64,000 bases of DNA from positions 186,001-250,000 of the forward strand of contig NZ_CP119147.1 of assembly GCF_029167645.1 (NCBI RefSeq), in the 5' to 3' direction. The DNA comes from Streptomyces sp. AM 2-1-1 (GTDB lineage: Bacteria > Actinomycetota > Actinomycetes > Streptomycetales > Streptomycetaceae). The position numbers and the translations under genes are program-made. The notes beneath the pieces are model-generated. The model saw only the letters and a program-made list of their open reading frames with translations. It ran no database searches and was not told where the DNA came from. Shown here one piece after another: positions 1 through 8,560 of this stretch (the stretch's first letter is position 1; each line of letters begins with the position of its first letter).

Positions 1-946
1 CGCCGGGGGCCTTGTCGCTGGGGCGGAGGGAGAAGGTGTGGACCGCGTCCATGATCTTCGGGTAGAGCGTCACGATGTCGCGGTCGGCGAAGGTGAAGAC
101 GGTGTCCAGGTGCATCGCGGAGCGCAGTCGGGGCATGCCGGCCACGATGACGCGTTCGGCCGCCCCGTTCTCGAAGAGGGCGGCGGCGACCTGGGTGATG
201 GCCTGGCGCGAGGTCCGCTCGCTCATCCCCATCAGGACGACGCCGTTGCCGACGGGCATGATGTCGCCGCCTTCGAAGGTGGCCTGTCCCCAGTCCTGCT
301 CCGGGTCGCCCCACCACACCCTCGCGCCGCGGTACTCCGGGTGGAAGGCGTAGATGGCGGCCATCAGGAGCGTCTCGCCGTGCCGGGCGGGCCAGTACAG
401 GGGGTTGAGGGTGACTCCACCGTAGAGCCAGCAGGTGGTGTCACGGGTGTACAGGGTGTTGGGCAGCGGCGGCATGAGGTACTCGCGTGCGGCGGTCGAC
501 TCGCGGGCCAGCGCGAGGTAGCCGGAGCGGAACTCGTCGGGGAGGTCGGTGGTGGCGAGGCCGCCGATCAGGTACTCGGCGAGCCGGCGGGGCTCCAGCG
601 ACTCCAGGTAGCCGCGGGTGTTGTCGATGAGGCCGAGGCCGACCTCGTTCGCGGTGATCTTCCGGTCCAGCAGCCAGTCCCGGGCCTCCGGGATCGCCAT
701 GGTTCCGGCGAGCAGTTCGTGCAGCTCGACGACCTCGACGTCCGCCTGCCGCATCTTGTTGACGAAGTCGGCGTGGTCGCGTTGGGCGTTCTCCACCCAC
801 ATCACGTCGTCGAAGAGCAGGTCGTCCGCGTTGGTGGGGGTGAGCCGCCGGTGGGCCGTCCCGGGGGCGCAGACCAGGACCTTGCGCAACTTGCCGACCT
901 CGGAGTGGACGCCGAGGGCGGGCCCCTGGGCGGTCGTGTCAGTCAT
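1..946 (-). CDS. arcA: Arginine deiminase (3' end outside window)
   Basis: Hydrolyses L-arginine to citrulline and ammonia, the first step of the arginine deiminase route, in the cytoplasm. The minus frame from ATG 944-946 reads about 315 residues without a stop to the window edge. Family features seen are the N-terminal stretch [19 protein letters not shown] near residue 155, EGGD near residue 230 and MHLDTVFTF near residue 290. The catalytic Cys of the family lies near the C-terminus and is therefore not in the window. A purine-rich GAAAGG precedes the ATG. The antiporter gene lies 48 bp upstream on the same strand, so the two probably form an operon. Ornithine carbamoyltransferase and carbamate kinase genes are not visible; they may lie further left or be absent. 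Confidence 0.93.
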   Translation of the reverse strand, partial: MTDTTAQGPALGVHSEVGKLRKVLVCAPGTAHRRLTPTNADDLLFDDVMWVENAQRDHADFVNKMRQADVEVVELHELLAGTMAIPEARDWLLDRKITANEVGLGLIDNTRGYLESLEPRRLAEYLIGGLATTDLPDEFRSGYLALARESTAAREYLMPPLPNTLYTRDTTCWLYGGVTLNPLYWPARHGETLLMAAIYAFHPEYRGARVWWGDPEQDWGQATFEGGDIMPVGNGVVLMGMSERTSRQAITQVAAALFENGAAERVIVAGMPRLRSAMHLDTVFTFADRDIVTLYPKIMDAVHTFSLRPSDKAPG

Positions 947-994
947 GGGGGGTGCCTTTCGCGGTTCACCGGCGGGCGGCCGGGGTCGAAGGGG

Positions 995-2455
995 TCAGAG
1001 TTCGATCCAGCCGGCGGCCAGGGCGATCACACCCGTGACGGCTCCCGCGACCGACACGGCGCAGATGACCGCTTCGGCCGGTGAGAAGAGGCGGCGGTTC
1101 TGCTCGCGCCGGGCCTTGACGAAGAGGATGGTGGCCGGGGCGTAGAGGATGAAGGAGACGAGGACGAACTTCAGCCCCGCCGCGTAGAGCAGGAACGCCG
1201 TGTAGAGGGTGGCGACGGCGGCGACCACGAGTTCGCCGCGGGTGGACCGGCCGACGGCGCCTTCGCCCTCCGGGTTCCGCGCGATCTTGACGGCGAACCC
1301 GGCGGCCAGCAGGAACGGGATCAGGCTGAGCGCACTGGTCAGATCGAGGGCGAAGTTGAAGGCGTCGTCGGAGAACGCGGTGATGACGAGGACCACCTGG
1401 CTCAGCGACGTGGTCATGAGCAACGCGGGCACCGGCACGTCGGCGGCGGTGGACCGCCCCAGGAAGCGCGGCATGTCCTCGTCCTTGGCCGCGACGAAGA
1501 GCACCTCGGCGGCCATCAGGGTCCAGGCGAGGTAGGCGCCGAGGACCGAGACGATGAGTCCCACGCTGACGAAGACCTTGCCCCAGGTGCCGACCGCCGC
1601 CTCCAGGACCCCCGCCATCGAGGGCTGGCGCAGTTCGGCGATCTCGGCCATCGGCAGAATGCCGTACGAGACGATGGTGACGGACGCGAAGACCGCGAAG
1701 ACGCTGAGGAAGCCGAGGACGGTGGCCCGGCCGACGTCCTGGCGGCGTTTGGCGTGGCGGGAGTAGACGCTGGCGCCCTCGACGCCGAGGAAGACGAAGA
1801 CGGTGGCGAGCATGGTCCCGCGCACCTGGTTGAAGAGCGAACCCGCGTAGTCGGCTCCGGCGAAGTTGTCCGCGAACACGGAGGGGTCGAGACAGAAGAG
1901 GGCGAGGATCACGAAGACGAGGATCGGGACGATCTTCGCCACGGTCACGATCCGGTTGATCGCCGCAGCCTCCTTCACCCCGCGCCGGATGAGGAGAAAG
2001 AAGGCCCACAGCCCCACCGACGACAGCACGATGGCGAGCGCCGTGTCGCCGTCACCGAGCGCCGGGGCGACGGCCCCGATGGTGGACATGATGAGGACCC
2101 AGTAGGTCACGTTGCCGACGCAGGCGCTGGCCCAGTAGCCGAAGGCCGAGAAGAAACCCAGGTATTCGCCGAAGCCGGCTTTCGCGTAGGCGTACACACC
2201 CGCGTCGAGGTCGGGTCTGCGGACCGCGAGTTTCTGGAAGACGAACGCGAGCATCAGCATGCCGACGCCCGCGACCGCCCAGGAGATCAGAGCGCCGGCG
2301 ACACCCGTCTCCACCGCGAAGCGCCCGGGCAGCGAGAAGACGCCGGCTCCGACCATCGAGCCGACGACCATGGCCGTCAGCGTGATCAGCGTCAGTTTGG
2401 CCGCGGGCGGCGACGCCGGGGTGGAGGTGTCGGAACCGGCCTCGGCTCTGCTCAT
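995..2455 (-). CDS. arcD: APC-family basic amino acid antiporter (arginine/ornithine type)
   Basis: A 486-residue inner-membrane transporter of the APC superfamily with about 12 hydrophobic segments. It begins with a polar Ser/Ala-rich N-terminus and the family substrate motif GSMVGAGVFSLPG near residue 28. The likely role is exchange of external arginine for ornithine or citrulline, inferred from the arginine deiminase gene directly downstream in the same direction. The ATG at 2453-2455 was chosen because GGAGGGG sits just upstream; the frame stays open 16 codons further but that extension has no membrane or signal character. Arginine/agmatine or polyamine exchange is the main alternative. 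The APC assignment is secure and the exact substrate is inferred. Confidence 0.85.
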   Translation of the reverse strand: MSRAEAGSDTSTPASPPAAKLTLITLTAMVVGSMVGAGVFSLPGRFAVETGVAGALISWAVAGVGMLMLAFVFQKLAVRRPDLDAGVYAYAKAGFGEYLGFFSAFGYWASACVGNVTYWVLIMSTIGAVAPALGDGDTALAIVLSSVGLWAFFLLIRRGVKEAAAINRIVTVAKIVPILVFVILALFCLDPSVFADNFAGADYAGSLFNQVRGTMLATVFVFLGVEGASVYSRHAKRRQDVGRATVLGFLSVFAVFASVTIVSYGILPMAEIAELRQPSMAGVLEAAVGTWGKVFVSVGLIVSVLGAYLAWTLMAAEVLFVAAKDEDMPRFLGRSTAADVPVPALLMTTSLSQVVLVITAFSDDAFNFALDLTSALSLIPFLLAAGFAVKIARNPEGEGAVGRSTRGELVVAAVATLYTAFLLYAAGLKFVLVSFILYAPATILFVKARREQNRRLFSPAEAVICAVSVAGAVTGVIALAAGWIEL

Positions 2456-2750
2456 GCGTCCCCTCCGCGACGTGCCCCGTCCGGCCCGCGCGGTCGCCCG
2501 CACTCCGGTCGATCCGGCACCGGTCGATATGACACCCGTTCACTGCGACGGGAATCTAGTGCCGATCGCGGAGTTTGTCTTGTTTTGTGCGCGTGGATGA
2601 ACCCATGGCTGTTCCGGGCCGCGAGGTCGGCCTCCCACGGGACGACGGAGTTCGGTGGGGCCGCATCGTCGCCGCCCGCCGCCACCGCTCGGGCGTCTCA
2701 CCGTCGTCGGAGACCGGGCGTCGGAGACCGGGCCGGCGTCCGGGCGTCGG

Positions 2751-2858
2751 GATCGGGGCACCGGGATCGGGGCACCGGGATCGGGGCACCGGGATCGGGG
2801 CACCGGGATCGGGGCACCGGGATCGGGGCGCCGGGATCGGGGCGCCGGGATCGGGGCG
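2751..2858. repeat. 14-bp tandem repeat, about 7.7 copies
   Basis: The unit GATCGGGGCACCGG is repeated head to tail from 2751. The first five copies are identical, copies six and seven carry CGCC in place of CACC, and an eighth is partial. It lies in the 486-bp stretch between the antiporter start and the next gene, where I see no convincing gene: the frames through the repeat only give periodic Gly/Asp/Arg peptides. The unit length is not a multiple of three, so all three frames cycle through it. Confidence 0.95.
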
Positions 2859-2941
2859 GGGCGACGGCGAAGTGTCCTCGATCCCCTGGCCGCACCCGCA
2901 CTCGACCGCCACCACTCCCCGGGGAACCACGCCGCATCCCC

Positions 2942-3097
2942 TTACCAGTAGTGCCGCCTGCCGCCCACCGCGCGCCCCGTCGCGCCGAGCAGGAAGAGAA
3001 CGGCTCCGATGACGAGCAGCACAATGCCGATGGTCCACAGAAACGAGAGTCCGGTGATCAGACCGATCACCAGCAGGATCACACCGAGAACGATCAT
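2942..3097 (-). CDS. Small two-TM membrane protein (DUF6131-like)
   Basis: A 51-residue, very hydrophobic protein. Two membrane segments rich in Ile, Leu, Val and Gly are joined by a short turn containing a Trp, and the protein ends with a basic, Gly-rich tail (GGRRHYW). The ATG at 3095-3097 has GGAG about nine bases upstream; a longer reading from 3208 has an unlikely polar N-terminus. Such small hydrophobic proteins are common in streptomycetes and this one resembles the DUF6131 group. Its function is unknown. It lies between the arginine genes and the divergent gas-vesicle operon and shows no clear link to either. Confidence 0.7.
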   Translation of the reverse strand: MIVLGVILLVIGLITGLSFLWTIGIVLLVIGAVLFLLGATGRAVGGRRHYW

Positions 3098-3283
3098 GGC
3101 GCACTCCGTCCGGTTCACTCCGGTTGGTGACTCCAGTATGCGCCTATTCGGAGCTGTGCACGGGTCGGCGGACCGCGCCCGCGGCGGGAGGGCCCCGGTG
3201 CCGTGCAACCCCTGGACCAGGGGTTACACGCCGATGGCTCTGCCCGAGATGCAGCACGCGCCACGACGCCCAGACTGAGGAAC

Positions 3284-3610
3284 ATGGCAGAAGAACGTCG
3301 TAAGCGTGCCGCTCACACCTCCTCCTCCGGCGCGCGCAAGGCCCAGGTCACCTCGGACGGCGGTCCCCAGGGAGCGGCCCGTTCGGCCTGCCAGAGCCTG
3401 GAGGGCCTGATCGCGCATCCACTGGAGGGCGTCTCCGCCGTCCGGCGCGCCGACGACGGCTGGTGCGTGGTCGTCGACGTCCTTGAAGTACCCCGCATTC
3501 CTGACACGACGAGCCTGCTCGCCTCCTACGAGGTGCGGCTCGACCAGGAGGGCGAACTCGTGGAGTACCGCCGAGTGCGCCGTTACCGACGGGGTGCCGC
3601 CGACGAATGA
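3284..3610 (+). CDS. gvpO: Gas vesicle protein GvpO
   Basis: A 108-residue GvpO-family protein that opens the gas-vesicle operon. It has a basic Ser/Ala-rich N-terminal third, then the conserved core with [18 protein letters not shown] near residues 48-65 and the Glu/Tyr-containing segment [18 protein letters not shown], followed by a basic end. In other actinobacteria gvpO is the first gene of the same gene order and is needed for vesicle formation, but its biochemical role is not settled. The start was set at ATG 3284, where the family homology begins, with GAGGAAC just before it; the frame is open from 3203 without homology. gvpA follows after 28 bp. Confidence 0.88.
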   Translation: MAEERRKRAAHTSSSGARKAQVTSDGGPQGAARSACQSLEGLIAHPLEGVSAVRRADDGWCVVVDVLEVPRIPDTTSLLASYEVRLDQEGELVEYRRVRRYRRGAADE

Positions 3611-3638
3611 GCGGCGTCCCAGAACCGGAAGGACCCCC

Positions 3639-4097
3639 ATGGCCACGACCTCCTACTCCGACGAAGTCACCTGCCCCCCACGCTCCGGCACCCTGTACGA
3701 CGTACTGGAGCTCATTCTCGACCGGGGCATGGTGATCGATGTCTTCGTCCGGGTGTCCCTGGTCGGGATCGAGATCCTGAAGATCGACGCCCGGATCGTC
3801 GTGGCGAGCGTGGACACGTATCTGCGGTTCGCGGAGGCGTGCAACCGCCTGGACCTGGAGCGGGATTCCGGCAGCACCACGATCCCCGAACTGCTCGGCG
3901 GGACAGCCGCCAAGTCGATCGGCAAGCGCAAGGTGCGCAGGGCGACGGAATCGGTCGGAGAGAGCGTGCGCAAGGTGCTGGGCGCGGACGAACACGACGC
4001 CGACCGGGACGATGAGGAGCCCGCCGCACGGCCCAAGAAGCGGCGTGCGCCCGAGCGTTCGGGCGCAGCCCGGCGCCGCCGGCCCGTGGAGGCCTGA
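3639..4097 (+). CDS. gvpA: Gas vesicle structural protein GvpA
   Basis: The 152-residue shell protein that polymerises into the ribs of the gas vesicle. The conserved GvpA/GvpJ core spans roughly residues 18-75: [16 protein letters not shown], then [25 protein letters not shown]. This gives the usual helix-strand-strand-helix fold with the DRG turn. The last half is a hydrophilic extension rich in Lys, Arg, Asp and Glu, longer than in cyanobacterial GvpA (about 70 residues) but typical of streptomycete GvpA. The ATG at 3639 has GGAAGGA upstream. It is separated from gvpF by 3 bp, so translation is probably coupled. The second member of this family in the operon is gvpJ at 7147. Confidence 0.92.
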   Translation: MATTSYSDEVTCPPRSGTLYDVLELILDRGMVIDVFVRVSLVGIEILKIDARIVVASVDTYLRFAEACNRLDLERDSGSTTIPELLGGTAAKSIGKRKVRRATESVGESVRKVLGADEHDADRDDEEPAARPKKRRAPERSGAARRRRPVEA

Positions 4098-4100
4098 GCG

Positions 4101-4856
4101 ATGCCGACGCAGGGTGTGTACGTCTACGGCGTCGTCCGCCACACGACTGCGGTGCCGATCGGGCTGAGCGGCGTCGGCACTCCTCCCGCCCGCCTCACGT
4201 CCATCGGACGGGGAGCGGTACGCGCCGTTGTCAGCGAGGCCCCCGCGCGTCTGCGCGCCCGCCGACGGGACCTCATGGCACACCAGGAACTGCTGGTCCG
4301 GCTCTCGGAGGTCGACTCGGTGCTGCCCATGCGCTTCGGCATGGTGGCGACGGGCGAGCAGACGGTGCTCCAGCAACTGGCCACCACCGAGAAAGCCTGC
4401 CTGGAGGCGCTGGAGCACCTGGCCGGACGCGTGGAGATCAACGTCAAGGCGTTCCCCGCGCAGGACGCGCTCGCCTCGGTTCTCGCTCAGGAGCCGCAGG
4501 TGCGCCGGCTCCGCCAGGACGCCCGTCGGGCGCCGGGGTACGAGTCCTCCGTACGACTGGGTGAAGCGGTGGCCAAGGCGCTGGCGCGCAGAGCGGCCGA
4601 GGCCGGCGAGGAGATCCTCGCCGAACTCACCCCGATGTCCCACGCGGTGTCGAGGGGCCCGGAGGTCCACGACTGCGCCCTCAACGTCTCCTTCCTCGTC
4701 GACCGCGCGCGGCAGGAGGAGTTCCGCATGTCGGCGCGGCGTCTTGCCGACGCCCGCCCCGACCATGTCGATCTCAGGATCGTCGGACCGCTGCCCTGCT
4801 ACAGCTTCGTGGCCGGTGGCCCCTCGCTCGCCCGAGCGGGTGCCTCATGGGGCTGA
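4101..4856 (+). CDS. gvpF: Gas vesicle protein GvpF (GvpL/GvpF family)
   Basis: A 251-residue GvpL/F-family protein. It opens with the family start GVYVYGVVR and contains the conserved segment around VLPMRFGMVAT near residues 74-84, then VHDCALNVSFLVDR and the C-terminal LRIVGPLPCYSFV. GvpF proteins of known structure bind the shell protein GvpA and act in early assembly. GGAGG lies in the end of gvpA, just before the ATG. The gene overlaps gvpG by 10 bp. A paralogue, gvpL, is at 7500. Confidence 0.92.
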   Translation: MPTQGVYVYGVVRHTTAVPIGLSGVGTPPARLTSIGRGAVRAVVSEAPARLRARRRDLMAHQELLVRLSEVDSVLPMRFGMVATGEQTVLQQLATTEKACLEALEHLAGRVEINVKAFPAQDALASVLAQEPQVRRLRQDARRAPGYESSVRLGEAVAKALARRAAEAGEEILAELTPMSHAVSRGPEVHDCALNVSFLVDRARQEEFRMSARRLADARPDHVDLRIVGPLPCYSFVAGGPSLARAGASWG

Positions 4857-5104
4857 TCACCGGGCTCCTCACACTCCCCCTCGCCCCCGTCCGCGGGGTG
4901 GTGTGGGTAGCGGACAAGGTGCACGGGGCGGCGGAGCGCGAGTTGCGCGACCCGACCGTCCTCAGAGCCCAATTAGCCGCTCTGAACCGCGAGTTCGAAG
5001 ACGGCCACATCGACGTCGAAGAGTTCGAGCGCCAAGAGGAACTACTGCTCGACCGGCTCCACGCCGAAGGCGTGGCGGCACACCGGACGATGGAAGGGGA
5101 CTGA
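4847..5104 (+). CDS. gvpG: Gas vesicle protein GvpG
   Basis: An 85-residue GvpG-family protein. A hydrophobic N-terminus, MGLITGLLTLPLAPVRGVVW, is followed by a charged helical part with the family pattern of FEDGHIDVEEFERQEELLLDRL. This is a minor accessory protein for vesicle assembly with no known enzymatic role. It overlaps the end of gvpF and is followed 3 bp later by gvpY. The short length, the position between gvpF and gvpY and the hydrophobic-then-Glu-rich layout all fit the family. Confidence 0.9.
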   Translation: MGLITGLLTLPLAPVRGVVWVADKVHGAAERELRDPTVLRAQLAALNREFEDGHIDVEEFERQEELLLDRLHAEGVAAHRTMEGD

Positions 5105-5107
5105 CCC

Positions 5108-6007
5108 ATGGACGACACGGCCAAGGCGACGCTCGCTGCCGCAGTGGTGGGCGGATACGTACTGGGGCGGACGAAGAAGGGCAGGCTCGCGATCACGGTC
5201 GCGACCTACCTGGCGGGACGCAGGTTCGGTCTCGAACCGAAGCAACTCGCTGCCGAAGGCATGCGGAGGCTGGGCGACGTGCCGCAAGTCGCCGAACTGC
5301 AGCAACAGCTGCGCGGCGAAGTGCTGGAAGCGGGCCGCCAAGCGGTCACGGCCGCCGCCAACCGCGGAATGACCTCACTGGCCGGGGCCATCGGCGACCG
5401 TACGGCGAAGCTCGGCGAACGCGGGCGTCCCGGCGAGGACGAAGACGCCGAAGGCCAGGGCGAGGACGAGGACGAGCCCTGGGACGAGGAAGACGGGGAG
5501 GACCAAGCCGACGACGAAGAGGACGACGGCGGCCCCGAGGACGAGGACGAGGACGACGGCGCGTACGAGGACGAGGAGCCGGACGAGGAGGAAGAGGAGG
5601 AAGAGGAGGAGCCGGACGAGGACGAAGAGCCGGACGAGGAAGAGGAAGACGAAGAGGAGGAGCCGGAGCCTCGTCCCCGCTCCCGGAAGCGCTCCGGCGC
5701 GCGTCCGTCGGGCGCTGACGCGGAGAAGCCGGAGAAGAAGCCGGTCAAGAAGGCCGCCGCGAGGAAGACCGACGGCGCCTCGTCACCGGCGAAGAAGGCC
5801 GCCAAGAAGGCTCCCCCGGCCAAGAAGGCGTCGGCGAAGAAGTCGGCTCCGGCGAAGAAGGCGGCGCCCGCCAAGAGGAGCGCGGCGAAGAAGGCCCCTG
5901 CCAAGAAGGCCGCCGCGAAGAAGGCGCCGGCCAAGAAGAGCGCCGCGGCCAAGAAGACGACGCCGTCCAAGCGGGCGGCTTCCAAGCGAGCCGATCGCCG
6001 GAGGTAG
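5108..6007 (+). CDS. gvpY: Gas vesicle cluster protein GvpY (acidic plus Lys/Ala repeat tail)
   Basis: A 299-residue streptomycete-type GvpY. A Gly/Ala-rich, weakly hydrophobic N-terminal region (residues about 5-40, including VVGGYVLGRTKKG) is followed by a helical region to about residue 105. Residues about 110-195 are a run of Asp and Glu. The last 95 residues are Lys/Ala/Pro repeats of the AKKAPAKKA kind, like histone H1 or streptomycete HU tails. The name rests on gene order (O-A-F-G-Y-Z-J-L-S-K); the function is unproven. The strongly opposed charges suggest a disordered polyampholyte. The ATG at 5108 follows a purine-rich GGAAGGGGAC stretch. Confidence 0.8.
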   Translation: MDDTAKATLAAAVVGGYVLGRTKKGRLAITVATYLAGRRFGLEPKQLAAEGMRRLGDVPQVAELQQQLRGEVLEAGRQAVTAAANRGMTSLAGAIGDRTAKLGERGRPGEDEDAEGQGEDEDEPWDEEDGEDQADDEEDDGGPEDEDEDDGAYEDEEPDEEEEEEEEEPDEDEEPDEEEEDEEEEPEPRPRSRKRSGARPSGADAEKPEKKPVKKAAARKTDGASSPAKKAAKKAPPAKKASAKKSAPAKKAAPAKRSAAKKAPAKKAAAKKAPAKKSAAAKKTTPSKRAASKRADRRR

Positions 6008-6013
6008 CGAGCC

Positions 6014-7150
6014 ATGGCAAGCAATGAGAACGAGGGTGCCCAGGACCAGGTGTCCGGTGTCGACCGGCTGCGCGAGGAAGTGTCGAAGTACCTCTCCGGT
6101 CAGGTGGAACGGCTCGCGGGGAAGGCCGGCGAGAAGTTGACGGACGTCACCGGCCAGCTCAGCGACGTGGCACAGAACGGCGGGTCCCTGCCGGCCATCG
6201 GCTCCCGCGTCCTGCAAGGGGAATCGCCTCTGAAGGCGTTCGTCTCCGAGAAGGCGAAGGGGGTGAAGGACAACGTCGTCGGCAAGGCGAAGGACGCCTT
6301 CGGAGGAGGCGGCGGGGACGGGGGCGGCGGCAAGGGCGGTGGTAAGAGCAAGTCGGGCGGCAAGTCCATGAACATCATCGAGTTCCTCGATGTGGGCGTG
6401 CCGTTGCGGGAGGCGTACGACCACTGGACGCAGTACGACCAGTTCAGCAGCTTCACCAAGGGTGTGCAGAGCGTCTCGATGAACGACGAGATGTCGAGCG
6501 ACTGGAAGGTGAAGATCGGTCCGTCCTCCCGGGGCTTCAAGGCCACGGTGCAGGAACAGGTTCCCGACGATCGGATCGTGTGGACGTCCGAGGGGGCCAA
6601 GGGCAGCACGCGCGGCGCGGTCAGCTTCCACGAGCTGGCGCCGTCGCTGACCCGGATCATCCTGGTGGTGGAGTACTACCCGTCCGGCTTCTTCGAGAAG
6701 ACCGGCAATCTCTGGCGGGTCCAGGGACGCCGCATCCGCCTGGACTTCAAGCACTTCCAGCGTTACGTCACCCTCAGCGCCGAACCGCCCGACGGCTGGC
6801 GCGGCGAGATCCGCGACGGCGAGGTCGTCGTGTCCCACGAGGACGCCGTGGCGGAGGAGGAAGAGCAGGAGGGCCAGGAGGACGAGGGCCAGGAAGACGA
6901 GTACGAGGGCGACGAGGAAGGCGAGGACGGCGAGGACGGCGAGGAGGAGGACGGCGACTTCGAGGATGAGGACGGCGGCGAGGACGAGGACGAAGAGGAC
7001 GGTGACGACGAAGAGGACGAGGGCGAGGAGTACGAGGACGAGGAGGACGCCGGCGAGGATGGCGAGGACGGCGAGGAAGAGGAAGAAGAGGAGGACGAGG
7101 ACGAGGAAGAAGCGCCTCGTCCCCGTAAGCGGAGAGGCGGGCGACGGTGA
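6014..7150 (+). CDS. gvpZ: Gas vesicle cluster protein GvpZ, SRPBCC domain plus polyacidic tail
   Basis: 378 residues in four parts. Residues 1-92 are amphipathic and helical. A Gly/Lys-rich linker follows at about 95-117. A polyketide-cyclase/dehydrase-like SRPBCC domain spans about 119-255 (MNIIEFLDVGVPLREAYDHW, YDQFSSF, later VQGRRIRLDFKHFQRYV). The tail from about 275 to 365 is nearly all Asp, Glu and Gly and ends in a basic RPRKRRGGRR. SRPBCC domains bind hydrophobic ligands; its job in vesicle assembly is not known. The start has GGAGG in the end of gvpY, 6 bp before this gene. It overlaps gvpJ by 4 bp. Confidence 0.82.
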   Translation: MASNENEGAQDQVSGVDRLREEVSKYLSGQVERLAGKAGEKLTDVTGQLSDVAQNGGSLPAIGSRVLQGESPLKAFVSEKAKGVKDNVVGKAKDAFGGGGGDGGGGKGGGKSKSGGKSMNIIEFLDVGVPLREAYDHWTQYDQFSSFTKGVQSVSMNDEMSSDWKVKIGPSSRGFKATVQEQVPDDRIVWTSEGAKGSTRGAVSFHELAPSLTRIILVVEYYPSGFFEKTGNLWRVQGRRIRLDFKHFQRYVTLSAEPPDGWRGEIRDGEVVVSHEDAVAEEEEQEGQEDEGQEDEYEGDEEGEDGEDGEEEDGDFEDEDGGEDEDEEDGDDEEDEGEEYEDEEDAGEDGEDGEEEEEEEDEDEEEAPRPRKRRGGRR

Positions 7151-7503
7151 CCGACCTGGCTTACCGGCAGAGCGCCGACCCCATTCCCGGTCCGCAGACG
7201 AGCAACCTCGCCGACATCCTGGAACGCGTCCTCGACAAGGGGATCGTCATCGCCGGGGACATCAAGATCGAGCTCCTCGACATCGAGCTGCTCACCATCC
7301 GGCTCCGTCTCTTCGTCGCCTCGGTGGATACGGCCAAGAAGGCCGGGATCGACTGGTGGGAGACCGATCCCGCGCTCAGTTCGCGCGCGTCGCGCAGCGC
7401 GCTGCAGGAGGAGAACCGCGAACTCCGTCAGCGGATCAAGGCGTTGGAGGCCCCCGGCCACGCGGAGGAGCACGGCGAGTCGAGGGAGCGCACGCACACA
7501 TGA
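7147..7503 (+). CDS. gvpJ: Gas vesicle protein GvpJ (GvpA paralogue)
   Basis: A 118-residue minor shell protein of the GvpA/J/M family. The core at residues 19-66 reads NLADILERVLDKGIVIAGDI and then ELLDIELLTIRLRLFVASVD, matching the GvpA fold but with a Glu-rich first strand characteristic of GvpJ. A hydrophilic C-terminal tail of about 45 residues follows. GvpJ is thought to sit at vesicle tips or to help initiate growth. The GTG at 7147 overlaps the gvpZ stop, and the gene's own stop overlaps the gvpL ATG by 4 bp, so the three are translationally coupled. Confidence 0.88.
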   Translation: MTDLAYRQSADPIPGPQTSNLADILERVLDKGIVIAGDIKIELLDIELLTIRLRLFVASVDTAKKAGIDWWETDPALSSRASRSALQEENRELRQRIKALEAPGHAEEHGESRERTHT

Positions 7504-8336
7504 CCGGTATTCCTCGCAGCGGCACCTCGGGGGGCGAGGCCCTCTACGTCTTCGCCGTGTGCCGCGACCTCGATCGCGCCCGCCTCGGGCCGCTGGCCGG
7601 CCTCACCGGCGAGGAGCCCGTACGCCCGCTGCACCTCGGTGGCCGCCTCTCCGCCGTGGCGCAGACGGTTCCCGCGGACGACTTCACCGACGAGGTGTGG
7701 CAGGAACGACTGACCGATCAGGAGGAGTTGGAGCGATACGCGCGGGCGCACCACGCCGTGGTCACCGCCGTCGCCGCCGGCGCGCCCACCGTGCCGCTTC
7801 CGATGGCCACGCTCTATCACGGCGACGCGAACGCCCGCACGGCGCTCGCGTCGCAGGCGGCACGGTTCGATCGCGCGCTCGACCGGGTCGCCCATCACTC
7901 CGAGTGGGGCGTCAAAGTGTTCCTCTCCCCCGCGACGGCCCGGGAGCCCGCGGAGAGCACCGTGGGCCGGGTGGAACCGGCCGCGCCCTCGGACACGGCG
8001 CGTCCGGCGGCGGGTTCGGGCCTCGCGTATCTGAACCGGCGCCGTGGTGTCCAAGAGCGCCGGGAGCGCCGTCAGGAGGAGGCGGGGCGCACGGCCGACG
8101 TGGTGGACGAGGCGTTCCGCCGGGTCGCCGCGGAGGCCCGGCGACTGCGGCTGCACTCCGCGCCGTCTCCGGAGGGCCAGGGCGTCCAGGTCCTCAACGC
8201 CACCTACCTGGTGGCGGAGGGCCGGTCGGCCGAGCTGCACCGGCTTGCGGAGTCCCTGCGCGAGCCGGGTGACGCGGAGGTCGTGCTGTCGGGGCCCTGG
8301 GTGCCGTACTCGTTCGTGGCCGAGGTGGAGGGATGA
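7500..8336 (+). CDS. gvpL: Gas vesicle protein GvpL (GvpL/GvpF family)
   Basis: A 278-residue second GvpL/F protein, parallel to gvpF at 4101. Family landmarks are ALYVFAVCRDLD near residues 13-24, VPLPMATLYH near residue 96, SEWGVKVFLS near residue 134 and the C-terminal PWVPYSFVAEVEG. The middle contains a basic segment (YLNRRRGVQERRERR) absent from short members. The start at ATG 7500 overlaps the gvpJ stop and matches the family; the frame is open upstream through antisense-like sequence of gvpZ/gvpJ. It overlaps gvpS by 4 bp. Confidence 0.9.
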   Translation: MTGIPRSGTSGGEALYVFAVCRDLDRARLGPLAGLTGEEPVRPLHLGGRLSAVAQTVPADDFTDEVWQERLTDQEELERYARAHHAVVTAVAAGAPTVPLPMATLYHGDANARTALASQAARFDRALDRVAHHSEWGVKVFLSPATAREPAESTVGRVEPAAPSDTARPAAGSGLAYLNRRRGVQERRERRQEEAGRTADVVDEAFRRVAAEARRLRLHSAPSPEGQGVQVLNATYLVAEGRSAELHRLAESLREPGDAEVVLSGPWVPYSFVAEVEG

Positions 8337-8560
8337 ACCGCGAGGTGGTGCCCTGGGACGACGCCGAACCGCTGGCCGGCCCGCTCGGCGTGCCACTGGT
8401 CGATCTGCTCGACCGCGTCCTCGCGACCGGGGTGGTCATCAGCGGTGACCTGGTGATCGCCATCGCGGACGTGCCGTTGGTCCGTCTCTCCCTGCACGCC
8501 CTGCTGTCCTCGGTCAGCGAACGGGTGCCGGCCCCCTGGGCCGACGGGGGGCCGCTGTGA
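8333..8560 (+). CDS. gvpS: Gas vesicle protein GvpS (GvpA/J-related)
   Basis: A 75-residue, short member of the GvpA-like family. PLVDLLDRVLATGVVISGDL is followed by VIAIADVPLVRLSLHALLSS, so the helix-strand-strand-helix core is present but the acidic turn of GvpA/J is changed. It is called gvpS from its position between gvpL and gvpK. It probably acts as a minor shell component or assembly factor. It is coupled to both neighbours by 4-bp ATGA/GTGA overlaps. Confidence 0.88.
   Translation: MNREVVPWDDAEPLAGPLGVPLVDLLDRVLATGVVISGDLVIAIADVPLVRLSLHALLSSVSERVPAPWADGGPL

Noticed and set aside
2751..2858. CRISPR-like array
   Set aside because: Units are contiguous 14-mers without spacers and there are no cas genes.
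2540..3104. Several overlapping frames with periodic Pro/Arg/Asp/Gly repeats
   Set aside because: The repeat peptides come directly from the 14-bp DNA repeat in all frames; no start with a ribosome site and no family.
4228..5718. 496-codon Arg-rich plus-strand frame across gvpF-gvpY
   Set aside because: Shadow of the gvp genes in another frame; the reading is poly-Arg/Gly from the acidic codons of gvpY.
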